The position numbers and the translations under genes are program-made. This document shows, piece after piece, positions 32,438 to 41,495 of a DNA stretch of 64,000 nt. The stretch lies in NCBI RefSeq assembly GCF_900110415.1, contig NZ_FODR01000010.1:62001-126000 (forward strand), in the 5' to 3' direction. The notes under the pieces were generated by a model that was given only the letters and a program-made list of their open reading frames with translations, made no database searches and was not told the DNA's origin. The number at the start of each line of letters is the position of its first letter. Position 1 is the first letter of the stretch. Source of the DNA: Mucilaginibacter sp. OK283 (lineage in GTDB: Bacteria > Bacteroidota > Bacteroidia > Sphingobacteriales > Sphingobacteriaceae).

Positions 32438-35104
32438 ATGAATAAAACCAAACCCACATGGTTATCCATGTTGATTTGCGCTGTACTGCAAATACCTATC
32501 CTGTTCCGAACGTTACTTTGCGCCATCGTTTTATTGATAGCAAGTCAACAGGTTTACGCGCAAAGCCCCCTGGACAAAACCGTAACCATCAGCATAAATA
32601 ATGAACCTGTTAAACAGGCCTTAGATAAAATAACCGCCGCCTGCGGCGTTAGGTTTACCTATAACCAAACCGTCGCGCAAAGCCCCGCAAAAATCAGCAT
32701 CGATGCCAAAAATCAGCCTTTAGGCGATGTATTAAAACAGGCTTTTGCATCGGTCCCCTTCAGCTTTTCGGTGTTAGACCAGGACGTCATGATTAAATAT
32801 GATGCGGCTAAAATAAAAAAGTTGCCGGCCGCCGTGGCAGGCGGCAAATTCACCCTAAGCGGTACCGTTAAATCAAAACAAAGCGGCGAAACCATTATTG
32901 GCGCCACCATCAGGGTGCCCGACGCCGGCCAGGGCACTTCAAGTAACGAATACGGCTTTTACTCCATTACCCTGCCGGCCGGCAGCCATCAGCTGGCCAT
33001 CAGCGCTGTTGGTCAAAAAAGCACTTTTGTGCAGGTAGACCTTACAGCCAACCAGCAGCTTAACATCAGCATGGATAATAACGAACAGGCCCTGCAGGAG
33101 GTTACCATCAGTGCCAAAGCACCCGGCACCCGCGATTTGGCCAGCCCGCAAATGGGGGTTGAACATTTAAGCGTACAGGAAACCAAAAATATCCCTGTGT
33201 TGCTGGGCGAACGCGACATCATCAAAACCATACAGCTGTTGCCGGGCATCAAATCGGCCGGCGAAGGCAGTGGCGGCTTTTATGTGCGTGGCGGCGCATC
33301 TGATCAAAACCTGATACTGCTGGATGAAGCACCTGTTTACAACGCATCGCATTTGCTGGGTTTCTTCTCCACCTTTAACTCCGACGCCATCAAAAACATC
33401 AGCATTTATAAAGGCGACATGCCTGCCCAATACGGCGGCAGGCTATCATCCGTGCTGGATATTAAAATGAACGAGGGCAACAATCAAAAGTTTGGCGTAA
33501 GCGGCGGTGTTGGGCTGATAGCCGCCCGCATTAATGTGGAAGGCCCTATCCAAAAAAACAAATCATCGTTTTTGATCTCGGCCCGCCGTACTTATGCGGA
33601 TGCTTTCCTGGCTTTCTCTAAAGATTCCATCGCCAAAAAAAGTCAGCTGTATTTTTATGATATCAACGCCAAAGCCAATTATATTTTGGGCGATAGGGAC
33701 AGGATCTTTTTATCCGGATACTTTGGTAAAGATGTATTGAAAGCAAGCGATATAGCAGGCATTAACTGGGGAAACACCACCGGCACACTCCGCTGGAACC
33801 ACATTTTCAACAGCCAGCTATTTTCAAACACCTCGCTTATCTACAGCGATTACGATTACAAAATCAATATCAAGGAGGATGTAAACGAATTCCTGATCTA
33901 TTCGCAAATAAGAGATCTTAACCTGAAGGAAGACCTGCAATACTATGCCGGCGATAAAAACACCATCAGCTTTGGCTTTAACGCCATTTATCATACCATT
34001 AAGCCTGGTGAAATATCGTCGACAGGCAACTCGGGTATTATATCGCAGAACCTGCAAAACAGGTACGCGCTCGAAAATTCGTTATATGCTACCAATACCT
34101 GGAAAGCATCTGATCGTTTTAGTCTTACTTATGGCGTACGCCTGTCGGCCTTTACCATCCTGGGGCAGGGCGATTATTATACCCTTGATGTCGATGGCAA
34201 TATCACGGGCACAAAACACTATTCAACGGGGCAGGCGGTTAAAACCTATGTTAACCCCGAGCCACGCATCGCGGCAGCCTATTCGCTCAATGATTATAGT
34301 TCGGTAAAGGCATCGTATGCACGTAACGCGCAAAATTTGCACCTTATATCCAATTCCAACTCGGGTTCGCCAACAGATAAATGGGTGGCCAGCACCAACA
34401 TTATTAAACCCGAACTGGCCGACCAGTTTTCGGTAGGCTATTACCGCGATTTCGGCGACCATAAATATGAGTTCACCTTTGAAACTTATTATAAAAAAAT
34501 GCAAAACCAGGTTGATTACCGTAACGGCGCCAATATTTTTACCAATCAGCCTATTGAAACCCAGCTGCTTTACGGCAAGGGACGCGCTTATGGCGCCGAG
34601 GTACTGCTTAAAAAGAAAACCGGCCGCTTAACCGGCTGGATAAGCTATACCCTGGCAAAAACCGAACGCCAGATTGATGGCATTAACAACAACCAATGGT
34701 ACAACGCCCGGCAAGACCGTACGCACGACCTGGCCATTGTAGCCATGTACAAAGCTACCGAAAAGTGGACCCTATCGGCCAATTTTATATACTACACCGG
34801 CGATGCGGTAACTTTCCCCAACGGCAAGTACCAGGTAGATGGGGCCAATTACTATTACTACACCAGCCGTAATGCCGACAGGATGCCGGCCTACAACCGG
34901 CTTGATCTTGGCGCCACCCGCCAGCTAAAAAAGACCAGCAAATTTGAGTCGGATTTAACTTTTAGCCTGTACAATGCCCTGGGCAACCACAATGCCTACC
35001 GCATTTATTTCCGCAATAATAAAGACGATGCCAGCCGCACTGAAGCCGTGAGGACTACCCTATTCACCTTTGTGCCTTCCATCACCTATAACTTTAAATT
35101 TTAA
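32438..35104 (+). CDS. TonB-dependent outer-membrane receptor with STN signalling domain
   Basis: An 888-residue receptor. It has a signal peptide ending near QQVYAQ and an STN domain at about 45-125 (ISINNEPVKQALDKITAACG). A carboxypeptidase-regulatory-like beta domain spans about 138-225, and the plug starts about 240 (GGFYVRGGASDQNLILLDEA). The 22-strand barrel ends with an aromatic residue (SITYNFKF). The STN domain couples ligand binding to FecR. The partner gene is a DUF4249 lipoprotein, not SusD, so polysaccharide import is not indicated. The substrate is unknown. Confidence 0.92.
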   Translation: MNKTKPTWLSMLICAVLQIPILFRTLLCAIVLLIASQQVYAQSPLDKTVTISINNEPVKQALDKITAACGVRFTYNQTVAQSPAKISIDAKNQPLGDVLKQAFASVPFSFSVLDQDVMIKYDAAKIKKLPAAVAGGKFTLSGTVKSKQSGETIIGATIRVPDAGQGTSSNEYGFYSITLPAGSHQLAISAVGQKSTFVQVDLTANQQLNISMDNNEQALQEVTISAKAPGTRDLASPQMGVEHLSVQETKNIPVLLGERDIIKTIQLLPGIKSAGEGSGGFYVRGGASDQNLILLDEAPVYNASHLLGFFSTFNSDAIKNISIYKGDMPAQYGGRLSSVLDIKMNEGNNQKFGVSGGVGLIAARINVEGPIQKNKSSFLISARRTYADAFLAFSKDSIAKKSQLYFYDINAKANYILGDRDRIFLSGYFGKDVLKASDIAGINWGNTTGTLRWNHIFNSQLFSNTSLIYSDYDYKINIKEDVNEFLIYSQIRDLNLKEDLQYYAGDKNTISFGFNAIYHTIKPGEISSTGNSGIISQNLQNRYALENSLYATNTWKASDRFSLTYGVRLSAFTILGQGDYYTLDVDGNITGTKHYSTGQAVKTYVNPEPRIAAAYSLNDYSSVKASYARNAQNLHLISNSNSGSPTDKWVASTNIIKPELADQFSVGYYRDFGDHKYEFTFETYYKKMQNQVDYRNGANIFTNQPIETQLLYGKGRAYGAEVLLKKKTGRLTGWISYTLAKTERQIDGINNNQWYNARQDRTHDLAIVAMYKATEKWTLSANFIYYTGDAVTFPNGKYQVDGANYYYYTSRNADRMPAYNRLDLGATRQLKKTSKFESDLTFSLYNALGNHNAYRIYFRNNKDDASRTEAVRTTLFTFVPSITYNFKF

Positions 35105-35108
35105 CCGT

Positions 35109-35927
35109 ATGCACACCACTATAAAATATATCATACCCACCCTGTTTGCCATAGCGCTATGCTCGTGCGAAAAGGCCATTAACCTGACACTGAAAGATAC
35201 CACACCCCAATATGTTGTTGAAGGCGTGCTCACCAACGAAACCGGCGGATGCAAAGTAACCCTGAGCCAAACCAAAAACTTTACCGATAATAACGATATA
35301 GCAGGTATTGATGGCGCACAGGTAACCATTACCGACGATAATACCGTTTACCCGCTTACCGCAGCGGGCGGCGGTATTTATAAAAACAGCACCCTGACAG
35401 GGGCCTATGGCCATATTTATAAGCTGAATGTGCTTGTTGCGGGCAAAACATTCACCTCCACCTGCGCCATGCCCGCATTGGTACCACTGGATAGCATTTA
35501 CCTGGTAAAAAGCGACTTTGGCAACAACAAGGATGGCAGCATCCGTAAATTTGTAACCGTAAAATACCACGACCCGGTGGCTACCAAAAACTATTATCGC
35601 TTTGTGCAATATGTAAACAACCGCAAAGAAGAATCGGTACTCCTGGATAACGATGAATTTACCAACGGCCAGGAAGTAAACACCCGCCTTAACTTCGACA
35701 ACAATAATGACGACCCGGCCCGCGACATCCGCCCCGGCAACCAGGTAACCATCGAGATGCAAAGCATCGACCCGGCCGTGTACAAATACTTTTTTAGCCT
35801 TAGTACCGGCGCTACCGGCGATGGCAATAATGCCGCCCCGGCCAACCCGCTTAGCAATATTACCGGCGGCGCGTTGGGCTATTTCAGCGTGCACCCAATT
35901 TCCAGGAAAACCCTAACCGCTCCGTAA
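35109..35927 (+). CDS. DUF4249 domain lipoprotein
   Basis: About 272 residues from the ATG at 35109, four bases after the receptor stop. A signal peptide ends at a lipobox-like LCSC, so it is probably an outer-membrane lipoprotein. The DUF4249 pattern is visible: YVVEGVLTNETGGCKVTLSQ, ITDDNTVYPL, and the C-terminal ANPLSNITGGALGYFSVH. Such proteins are regularly encoded after TonB receptors in Bacteroidota and are presumed to help capture the same ligand. An in-frame ATG at 35070 lies inside the receptor gene and would spoil the signal peptide. Confidence 0.88.
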   Translation: MHTTIKYIIPTLFAIALCSCEKAINLTLKDTTPQYVVEGVLTNETGGCKVTLSQTKNFTDNNDIAGIDGAQVTITDDNTVYPLTAAGGGIYKNSTLTGAYGHIYKLNVLVAGKTFTSTCAMPALVPLDSIYLVKSDFGNNKDGSIRKFVTVKYHDPVATKNYYRFVQYVNNRKEESVLLDNDEFTNGQEVNTRLNFDNNNDDPARDIRPGNQVTIEMQSIDPAVYKYFFSLSTGATGDGNNAAPANPLSNITGGALGYFSVHPISRKTLTAP

Positions 35928-36029
35928 TGGGGCGCGGGCTGGTGTTGGTTGGTTCAAAAAATTGATGTTTAGGCTGGACCAAAACACACCTGCTAGCCAC
36001 CCGCAACAAACTTTTTGACTTTTGAATTA

Positions 36030-36232
36030 ACAGAGCGTTCCCCGCTGGTAGAAGCGGCGGTCAGGCTTTCCGTTACAAGTCCTCGCTTTGCATTTGCCGC
36101 CCTGTCCTGCACACGCTGTGGGCTTTTCACTGCAATCCTTAACGCGAACTGCCGGTATACAAAGACTCCCGGGCGAAATTAAACATCCGGGAGTTTTTGC
36201 ATATTCATTACTTGGCAAAATTCTTGCTACAG
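36030..36232. repeat. Intergenic repeat copy R1 (tail shared with R2 and R3)
   Basis: The 440-base gap 35928-36367 contains this G/C-richer block. Its right part (about 36160-36232) is shared with R2 and R3. The shared part includes a stem ACTCCCGG (36165-36172) / CCGGGAGT (36187-36194) and the following GCATATTCATTACTTGGCAA. The left part (36030-36160) is different from the other copies and has no convincing gene. The rest of the gap shows nothing I can name. Confidence 0.6.
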
Positions 36233-36367
36233 CCGCGTGAAATACAGTAGTTACAAACTACAAGCATAGCCGTTCGATGGCAGAGAAATTGAACAGCGCG
36301 GAAAAGGCTTACGGTCACAGGGGGCATTTTTACGAAGTCACTTTCTTTATTTGGCTAAACGAATAAT

Positions 36368-37381
36368 TTAATATGTCAGGTTGTATAGCTTTTTTATTTC
36401 ATTCAATGTAAGAGCCCTTTTATAGATTCGAATTTCGTCTAAAGCTCCCTGTACATAATAGCCGTTAGTTGGTACTTCTGGATTGTCCTTGCCGATATAC
36501 AAGTCAGTTGTTATGTTGGCATTAGGAGAAGGCAGGCCGTAAGTGACATTGTCTAACGCACCATCCACATATATGCTTATTTGTTGTTTTGTTAAATTAT
36601 ACACGGTAGTAACCATGTGCCATTGGTTTAAACCAATAATGGCTGTACCCCTGGCAAATGCGCTTCCGCCGCCCGGGCCATATGTAACGATGCCTTGAGT
36701 GGCTATTGAATAGCCCGTTATGCCCCAGGCCCATCCATTGTCAACTCCGGAAATACGTTTAGATAATAAATTGACACCATAAGAAGCATTATAAACATCT
36801 AATTTGACCCAGCTATTTAAGGTAATATCGGTATTGTTCAATCTAAGCGACTGATTATCTTTTACCTTGATGTAACTTGTTGTGCCATTAAAATAATAAG
36901 CGCTATTTGCTGTTCCAAACCGGTTTGGGACCGAACTAATATTGTAAACCATCCCATGGTTGGCATTGCCGGATGAGTCAACACCACTGTTATTAAAAGC
37001 AAAGTATGCAAGCAAGCCCACTTTTAAGCTATCTATAATGGTTTTTGGAACTACATTCACAAGGCATGTTACAGATATGGTTTGTTTATCATTGGTAGCT
37101 TTAACAATGGCAATACCCGCTTTTATGGCAACAATTTTGCCCTTGTTAGTCACCGTTAAAACAGTAGTATCCGACGACGATAAACGAAGCAGCGATTGAT
37201 CATAATCTGTAGGTGTAACCGCTAAATTAAGTTGATAAGTTTGTCCTGCAACAAGAGTCAGGGTATCCCGGCCGAGGCTTATAGTTTTTAATTCAACCGG
37301 CACGGGATCGTGTTTTTTCGAACACGCATTAAACAGTGCAATAGCAACTAACGCAATTAAAAGTGGGAAGTATTTTTTCAC
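36368..37381 (-). CDS. Lipoprotein with Ig-like (Big2) and LamG/concanavalin-like domains
   Basis: A 337-residue lipoprotein. The signal peptide ends FNAC, with Cys near residue 20. Residues ~33-110 form a bacterial Ig-like Big2 domain (LGRDTLTLVAGQTYQLNLAV to GIAIVKATND). Residues ~120-335 form a LamG-like lectin fold: AYFAFNNSGVDSSGNANHG, ANSAYYFNGTTSYIKV, and the hallmark ending GALDEIRIYKRALTLNEI. It is probably surface-exposed and may bind a carbohydrate; the ligand is unknown. It lies between repeat copies R1 and R2, with a separate transcript direction from the receptor module. Confidence 0.87.
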   Translation of the reverse strand: MKKYFPLLIALVAIALFNACSKKHDPVPVELKTISLGRDTLTLVAGQTYQLNLAVTPTDYDQSLLRLSSSDTTVLTVTNKGKIVAIKAGIAIVKATNDKQTISVTCLVNVVPKTIIDSLKVGLLAYFAFNNSGVDSSGNANHGMVYNISSVPNRFGTANSAYYFNGTTSYIKVKDNQSLRLNNTDITLNSWVKLDVYNASYGVNLLSKRISGVDNGWAWGITGYSIATQGIVTYGPGGGSAFARGTAIIGLNQWHMVTTVYNLTKQQISIYVDGALDNVTYGLPSPNANITTDLYIGKDNPEVPTNGYYVQGALDEIRIYKRALTLNEIKKLYNLTY

Positions 37382-37479
37382 GATAAGGTTTGGTAAATAA
37401 TAAATTAAACAACTTTATTTCTATCCAAATATCAGAATAATTTGTCGCAAAACACATAGTTTAAAGACAAAAAGGTTGC

Positions 37480-37709
37480 CCGCGCTGCAGCAAGCTTCCT
37501 GGCTTGTGCGCCCACATGCCAGGTACATGCCATGCCTTTAGGACAATCGACAATATAGGTTGTTAAGCTTAGCGCTTTTGTATTATTCTTTTGCCCTGTT
37601 TAAAACGCCACCCCCCCCGGATGAAACTTACATCCGGGAGTTGCATATTTATTACTTAGCAAGGCGTTTAACCTCTCAACGGGCGCACAAGCCTGGAGAC
37701 GGCAGCGAA
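37480..37709. repeat. Intergenic repeat copy R2
   Basis: This block fills most of the 353-base gap between the LamG and fucosidase genes. It aligns along its whole length with R3 in the same orientation. Shared runs include TTTAGGACAATC, GTTGCATAT and ACAAGCCTGGAG. It contains a perfect stem CCCGGATG (37616-37623) / CATCCGGG (37631-37638). The right end lies about 25 bases from the fucosidase stop. No open frame is conserved between copies. Confidence 0.7.
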
Positions 37710-37734
37710 AAATGCTTGCGGGAGCTGGTGGCTG

Positions 37735-39108
37735 TTATCTGTCTTTTGTTTTTAATACCAGGGTGGTTACCAGTGAATCTAATTGCATTGTAGCCAGGTC
37801 AAGGGTGATGCCTGTCGCGTCCTGTTGAAATTTAACTTTTTCACCATGCAGAACCGTACACGCTGTAATAATCTGCCTGGTTGGTGGTAATTTAATAACA
37901 GCAGTTCCCTCCGGAATTTTCAGCAGGTGGATATATATATTATTACCTCTGTACGTAGCTCCATAAAAATCATCAACGGGTTGAAATGGCCCCGGACGCG
38001 TTTGATATATACCTTCGCCATTTTTGGCTAACCACTGCCCCACTTCTTTCAGACGCTCCACATGAGTAGGAGGAATGACACCATCCGGGTCTGGTCCAAC
38101 ATTTAATAACATATTTCCCCCGCGGTCAACCGTATTAACAAGCATATCTATAATCTGTTTCAAGGGCATCAGTTGCTGAGCTCTATTATACCCCCAGCTT
38201 GTTGAATTGAGGTTGAGGCATTTTTCCCATGGAAAAGGAATAATCGGCCCTTTAACATCCGCGCCGCCTTCGTCGGTCTGGAAATCTCCAACCATTCCCG
38301 ATCTTGGGTTAATAACCACATCCGGGTTATAGCTACGTACCATTGCATTAAGTTTTAAGGGTTCCCAAAACCAGGCTGCATCCGCATCGCTACCCTTATG
38401 TGCCAACCAGCCGCCATCGTACCACAAAATATCTATTTTGCCATAATTTTTCATTAACTCTTCTACCTGCCCATAGGTTTGTTTCTTAAGCAGCGCGGCA
38501 TTGTCAGGAAGTCCCTTAGGGTCGAAATAACCAGGAAAGCGCCAATCCAGCGGCGAGTAATAGATCCCTACATGGAGGCCCGCCTTACGGCATGCATCGG
38601 TGTACTCTTTTACAAAATCGCGGTGAGCGGCAGTTTCCCAACTATCAAAATGCCGGTAACTCGACGGGCTGTTCCAAAGCGCAAAACCATCATGGTGCCT
38701 GGAAACCATTACCATATATTTCATTCCGGCTTCTTTGGCTACCCTTGCCCATTCCGCAGCGCTGAAGTGTTTCGGATCAAACTGACCGGCAAGTCTGGCA
38801 TATTCCTCAGCCGGTATTTTTTGATTAAACATGGTCCATTCGCCTGTGGCCGGAATTGCATATAAGCCCCAATGTATGAACATTCCAAATTTCTGATCTT
38901 CCCACCATTGCATCTTTTCGGGCGGAAGATTGGAACCCGGACCGGATACGCCTTGCCCTGCACCCTTTAATGCAGTGTAGATCGTTCCTTTCTCCATTGA
39001 TTTTTTTTCTGCGTCGCCCATCTGCTGGCTCTTTACGGCAAAAGAATGGCTCAATAGTATTAACAACAGGCCGGTCACCTTAATCGTTATTTTTCGTTTG
39101 TATATCAT
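37735..39108 (-). CDS. Secreted alpha-L-fucosidase, glycoside hydrolase family 29
   Basis: About 457 residues from MIYKRKITIK (ATG at 39108), which gives a proper signal peptide ending near VKSQ. An ATG 48 bases upstream would bury it. The GH29 catalytic domain shows KFGMFIHWGLYA, YMVMVSRHHDGFALW, and the nucleophile motif DILWYDGGW with Asp231. PRSGMVGDFQTDE and GNMLLNVGPDPDG follow. It removes terminal alpha-L-fucose in the periplasm or outside. No sus-like genes adjoin it; it is flanked on both sides by R2 and R3 copies. Confidence 0.92.
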   Translation of the reverse strand: MIYKRKITIKVTGLLLILLSHSFAVKSQQMGDAEKKSMEKGTIYTALKGAGQGVSGPGSNLPPEKMQWWEDQKFGMFIHWGLYAIPATGEWTMFNQKIPAEEYARLAGQFDPKHFSAAEWARVAKEAGMKYMVMVSRHHDGFALWNSPSSYRHFDSWETAAHRDFVKEYTDACRKAGLHVGIYYSPLDWRFPGYFDPKGLPDNAALLKKQTYGQVEELMKNYGKIDILWYDGGWLAHKGSDADAAWFWEPLKLNAMVRSYNPDVVINPRSGMVGDFQTDEGGADVKGPIIPFPWEKCLNLNSTSWGYNRAQQLMPLKQIIDMLVNTVDRGGNMLLNVGPDPDGVIPPTHVERLKEVGQWLAKNGEGIYQTRPGPFQPVDDFYGATYRGNNIYIHLLKIPEGTAVIKLPPTRQIITACTVLHGEKVKFQQDATGITLDLATMQLDSLVTTLVLKTKDR

Positions 39109-39561
39109 TTTGGTTTCAAAATTTGAACTATTTAAATAATTGGCCAACGCTGCCATCTTTTTCGCCTATTTATAGTTGAACTGGTTAACTTAGCGTTAAA
39201 AATTGTCATATAAACTCCGATGAAAAATTTAGGCGCATGGCGTGGTTGTGAAAACACTGAGCTGGCTGGTATCCATAAAAACCTTGCACAATTAATACAG
39301 GCTTCGTTTCAATACCGGTCGCGGCTGTTTTTAAAGTGTGGTCTATTTATCGGTTGGCTTATAAAGGCTTTTGCAAATAACTCATATGTTGGTCAGTCGG
39401 GCTATTTGATTAAAACAAAACTATATAAAGTCTACCATGCTGAATTACTCCAAACAGACTTTATTTTATACAAAACCGACTTTCACGCTACTGCACATTT
39501 TTCCCTGAGAGAATATAGCATGTCTGTTTTATTTCTTTTTCAGCCTTGTCACAAAACCAGC
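39109..39561. other. Long non-coding stretch upstream of the fucosidase gene
   Basis: Together with R3 and what follows, 39109-39987 is the largest gene-free interval in the window. The divergent promoter of the fucosidase gene should lie at its left end. A rightward open frame (39220-39648) crosses it and ends inside R3; its composition is not protein-like and I do not call it. I see no RNA gene. Confidence 0.4.
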
Positions 39562-39784
39562 CCCACGCTACCGCAAGTGTCCTCACTTGTGGCCCGCGTG
39601 CTAAGTACACGCCATGCTTTTAGGACAATCAAGAATGTTTGTTGTTAACCTTAATGCTTTCGTATTACTCTTATGCCCCGTTTAAAAATACAAAAACTCC
39701 CGGACGAAATTAAACATTCCGGAGTTGCATATGTATTATTTAGCATAGCGTTATCAGCGGGCACACAAGCCTGGAGGCAGCGAA
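39562..39784. repeat. Intergenic repeat copy R3
   Basis: This copy aligns with R2 over about 220 bases in direct orientation: CCATGCTTTTAGGACAATC, TAATGCTTTCGTATTACTC, GGAGTTGCATATGTATTA and CACACAAGCCTGGAGGCAG all have close equivalents in R2. It carries the same palindromic centre, CTCCCGG / CCGGAG near 39697-39724. Between R2 and R3 lies only the fucosidase gene with its upstream region. Confidence 0.7.
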
Positions 39785-39919
39785 GGCGATCAGTTTAGTG
39801 TTAACCATGATAAAATATAAAACATTTATTATCAAATATTTATAATAAATATATTCGAAATGTGTTAAGTTATGTTAACCCAATTATATGCATTTACCCT
39901 GCGGCAAAGCCCTGGCTTC

Positions 39920-39950
39920 TTGATATTTTAAACCAATACCATTATATTTA
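39920..39950 (+). promoter_or_regulatory. Weak candidate promoter for the cytochrome b / molybdoenzyme pair
   Basis: TATATTTA at 39943-39950 matches seven of eight positions of TAnnTTTG. TTG at 39920-39922 is 20 bases upstream. The ATG at 39988 is about 32 bases beyond the expected start of transcription. The region is A/T-rich, so chance is possible. Confidence 0.3.
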
Positions 39951-39987
39951 TTCTGTTTATATAAACGTAGTTATCACCGCCGCAGGA

Positions 39988-40737
39988 ATGAACTTATCGC
40001 AAAGCACTAAAATCGAAGTTGTACCACACAAACCCTGGGTTAAAGGCGCGCACTTTATCATCACCCTAAGTTTCCTGGCGCTTACAGTTAGCGGTTTTGT
40101 TATCCTGATGTCGCATCCCAGGCTTTACTGGGGCAAGGCAGGTAACGACCTTACCCCGGCACTGTTTGAGCTCCCGATAAGCCGCAACTACCACCATGGT
40201 GGCTGGGATAAAAGCATACCGTTTAAGCACGTAACCGGGCAGCAGGTTACCGCCGCCCGCACTTATGATATTTTTAATGAGAACGGCTGGGGGCGCAGTA
40301 CCCACTTTTTGGCCGCCTGGTTCATGGTATTAACCGGCCTTATTTATTTTATAGCTGGGTTTTACAGCGGTCATTTTTGGCGCAACCTGCTGCCGCGCCG
40401 CCGCGAATTTAGTTTAAAACTACTTTGGCGCGATGTTGCCGCACATTTGCGCAGGCACATGCACTACACGGGCAAATATGGGCTATTGCAAAAGATTACC
40501 TATCTATCAGTTATCTTTTTACTGTTCCCGGTGGTTATTTTAACCGGCTTTGCCATGTCGCCGGCTATTACAGCATCTTATCCCTTTTTGCTGAAAATAT
40601 TCTTCGGCCACCAATCGGCGCGCACTATCCACTTTTTTGCGGCAGTTTTACTGTTGCTGTTTTTGCTGGTACACGTGGTTATGGTGATCAGATCGGGGTT
40701 TAAACGAAATATTTGGGCAATAACTTTTGGCAGGTAG
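39988..40737 (+). CDS. Membrane cytochrome b561-like subunit (thiosulfate reductase cyt b type)
   Basis: About 249 residues from the ATG at 39988, which is preceded by AGGA. An upstream in-frame ATG at 39862 would add 42 residues unlike the family. Four membrane spans are visible: around 20-41, THFLAAWFMVLTGLIYFIAG, VIFLLFPVVILTGFAM and HFFAAVLLLLFLLVHVVMV. Histidines in spans 1, 2 and 4 (GAHF, STHF, TIHF, LVHV) could bind b-type haem. It should pass electrons between quinone and the molybdoenzyme encoded two bases downstream, like the MsrPQ or related pairs. Confidence 0.87.
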   Translation: MNLSQSTKIEVVPHKPWVKGAHFIITLSFLALTVSGFVILMSHPRLYWGKAGNDLTPALFELPISRNYHHGGWDKSIPFKHVTGQQVTAARTYDIFNENGWGRSTHFLAAWFMVLTGLIYFIAGFYSGHFWRNLLPRRREFSLKLLWRDVAAHLRRHMHYTGKYGLLQKITYLSVIFLLFPVVILTGFAMSPAITASYPFLLKIFFGHQSARTIHFFAAVLLLLFLLVHVVMVIRSGFKRNIWAITFGR

Positions 40738-40739
40738 CT

Positions 40740-41495
40740 ATGAAAAGAAAACTACTGATGAACCGCCGCCAGGCTATTTTAACAGGACTTACCTCTGCTG
40801 GTGCGCTTTTGCTTTCGGGCTGCCTTAAAAAAGCACCGCCCACCTACGGCAATATTTTGCGGATGGGCGACGATTTAACCTACATTGCCCAGCGCGGCCT
40901 GCTTTCGCAGCGGGCCCTGGCTGTGGAGTATCAAAAAAGCGAGATAACCAGCTTCCCGGTAACCGATATTGGCGACCCCGCCGATCCGGCGAGCAAAAAA
41001 GCCTACAGCAAAGCCTATCAGCAGCTGCAACTCAATAATTTTAAAGATTTTGAACTTGTTGTAGAAGGCTGCGTGGCCACACCGCGTAAGTATTCAATAG
41101 ATGAGCTCAAAAAACTGGGCGAGCGAACCCAAATAACCCGGCACACCTGCGAGGAAGGCTGGAGCGCCATTGCCGAATGGACAGGCGTACCGCTAAGCGC
41201 CCTACTAAAAGATGCCGGTATTTTAAAAACCGCCCGTTATGTAGCCCTGTACGGCTTCGATAATTATGCCGAAAGCATTGATATGCTTGATGCATTTCAC
41301 CCGCAAACCATCCTGGCCCATACCATGAACGGCGAAGACCTACCTGCGCGTAACGGCGCGCCCTTACGCCTGAGGGTAGAAACGCAGCTGGGCTACAAAA
41401 ACGTTAAATTTTTGCAGCGCATTGTGTTGACTGATAAATTCACTGATCCGGGGCCCGACATTACTTCAGGATGGTCGTGGTATACCGGCATCTGA
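40740..41495 (+). CDS. Molybdopterin-dependent oxidoreductase (sulfite oxidase/MsrP family) lipoprotein
   Basis: About 251 residues from the ATG at 40740. The N-terminus MNRRQAILTGLTSAGALLLSGC combines a twin-arginine with a lipobox at Cys28, suggesting Tat export of the folded protein and lipid anchoring. The sulfite-oxidase-type molybdopterin domain begins near residue 95. The probable molybdenum ligand Cys137 is in TRHTCEEGWS, followed by WTGVPLSALLKDAG and the C-terminal LGYKNVKFL. It probably works with the adjacent cytochrome b. The substrate (a sulfoxide, sulfite or other) is not evident. Confidence 0.87.
   Translation: MKRKLLMNRRQAILTGLTSAGALLLSGCLKKAPPTYGNILRMGDDLTYIAQRGLLSQRALAVEYQKSEITSFPVTDIGDPADPASKKAYSKAYQQLQLNNFKDFELVVEGCVATPRKYSIDELKKLGERTQITRHTCEEGWSAIAEWTGVPLSALLKDAGILKTARYVALYGFDNYAESIDMLDAFHPQTILAHTMNGEDLPARNGAPLRLRVETQLGYKNVKFLQRIVLTDKFTDPGPDITSGWSWYTGI

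Noticed and set aside
35157..35894. 245-codon frame antisense to the DUF4249 gene
   Set aside because: The forward frame has a signal peptide and family motifs; the reverse translation has no pattern and is a mirror of coding periodicity.
36027..36218. Leftward 63-codon frame in repeat R1
   Set aside because: It lies entirely in a non-coding repeat block whose other copies do not keep it.
39220..39648. Rightward 142-codon frame upstream of the cytochrome b gene
   Set aside because: It ends within repeat R3, its sequence is not protein-like, R2 does not keep the frame, and no signal or family is visible.
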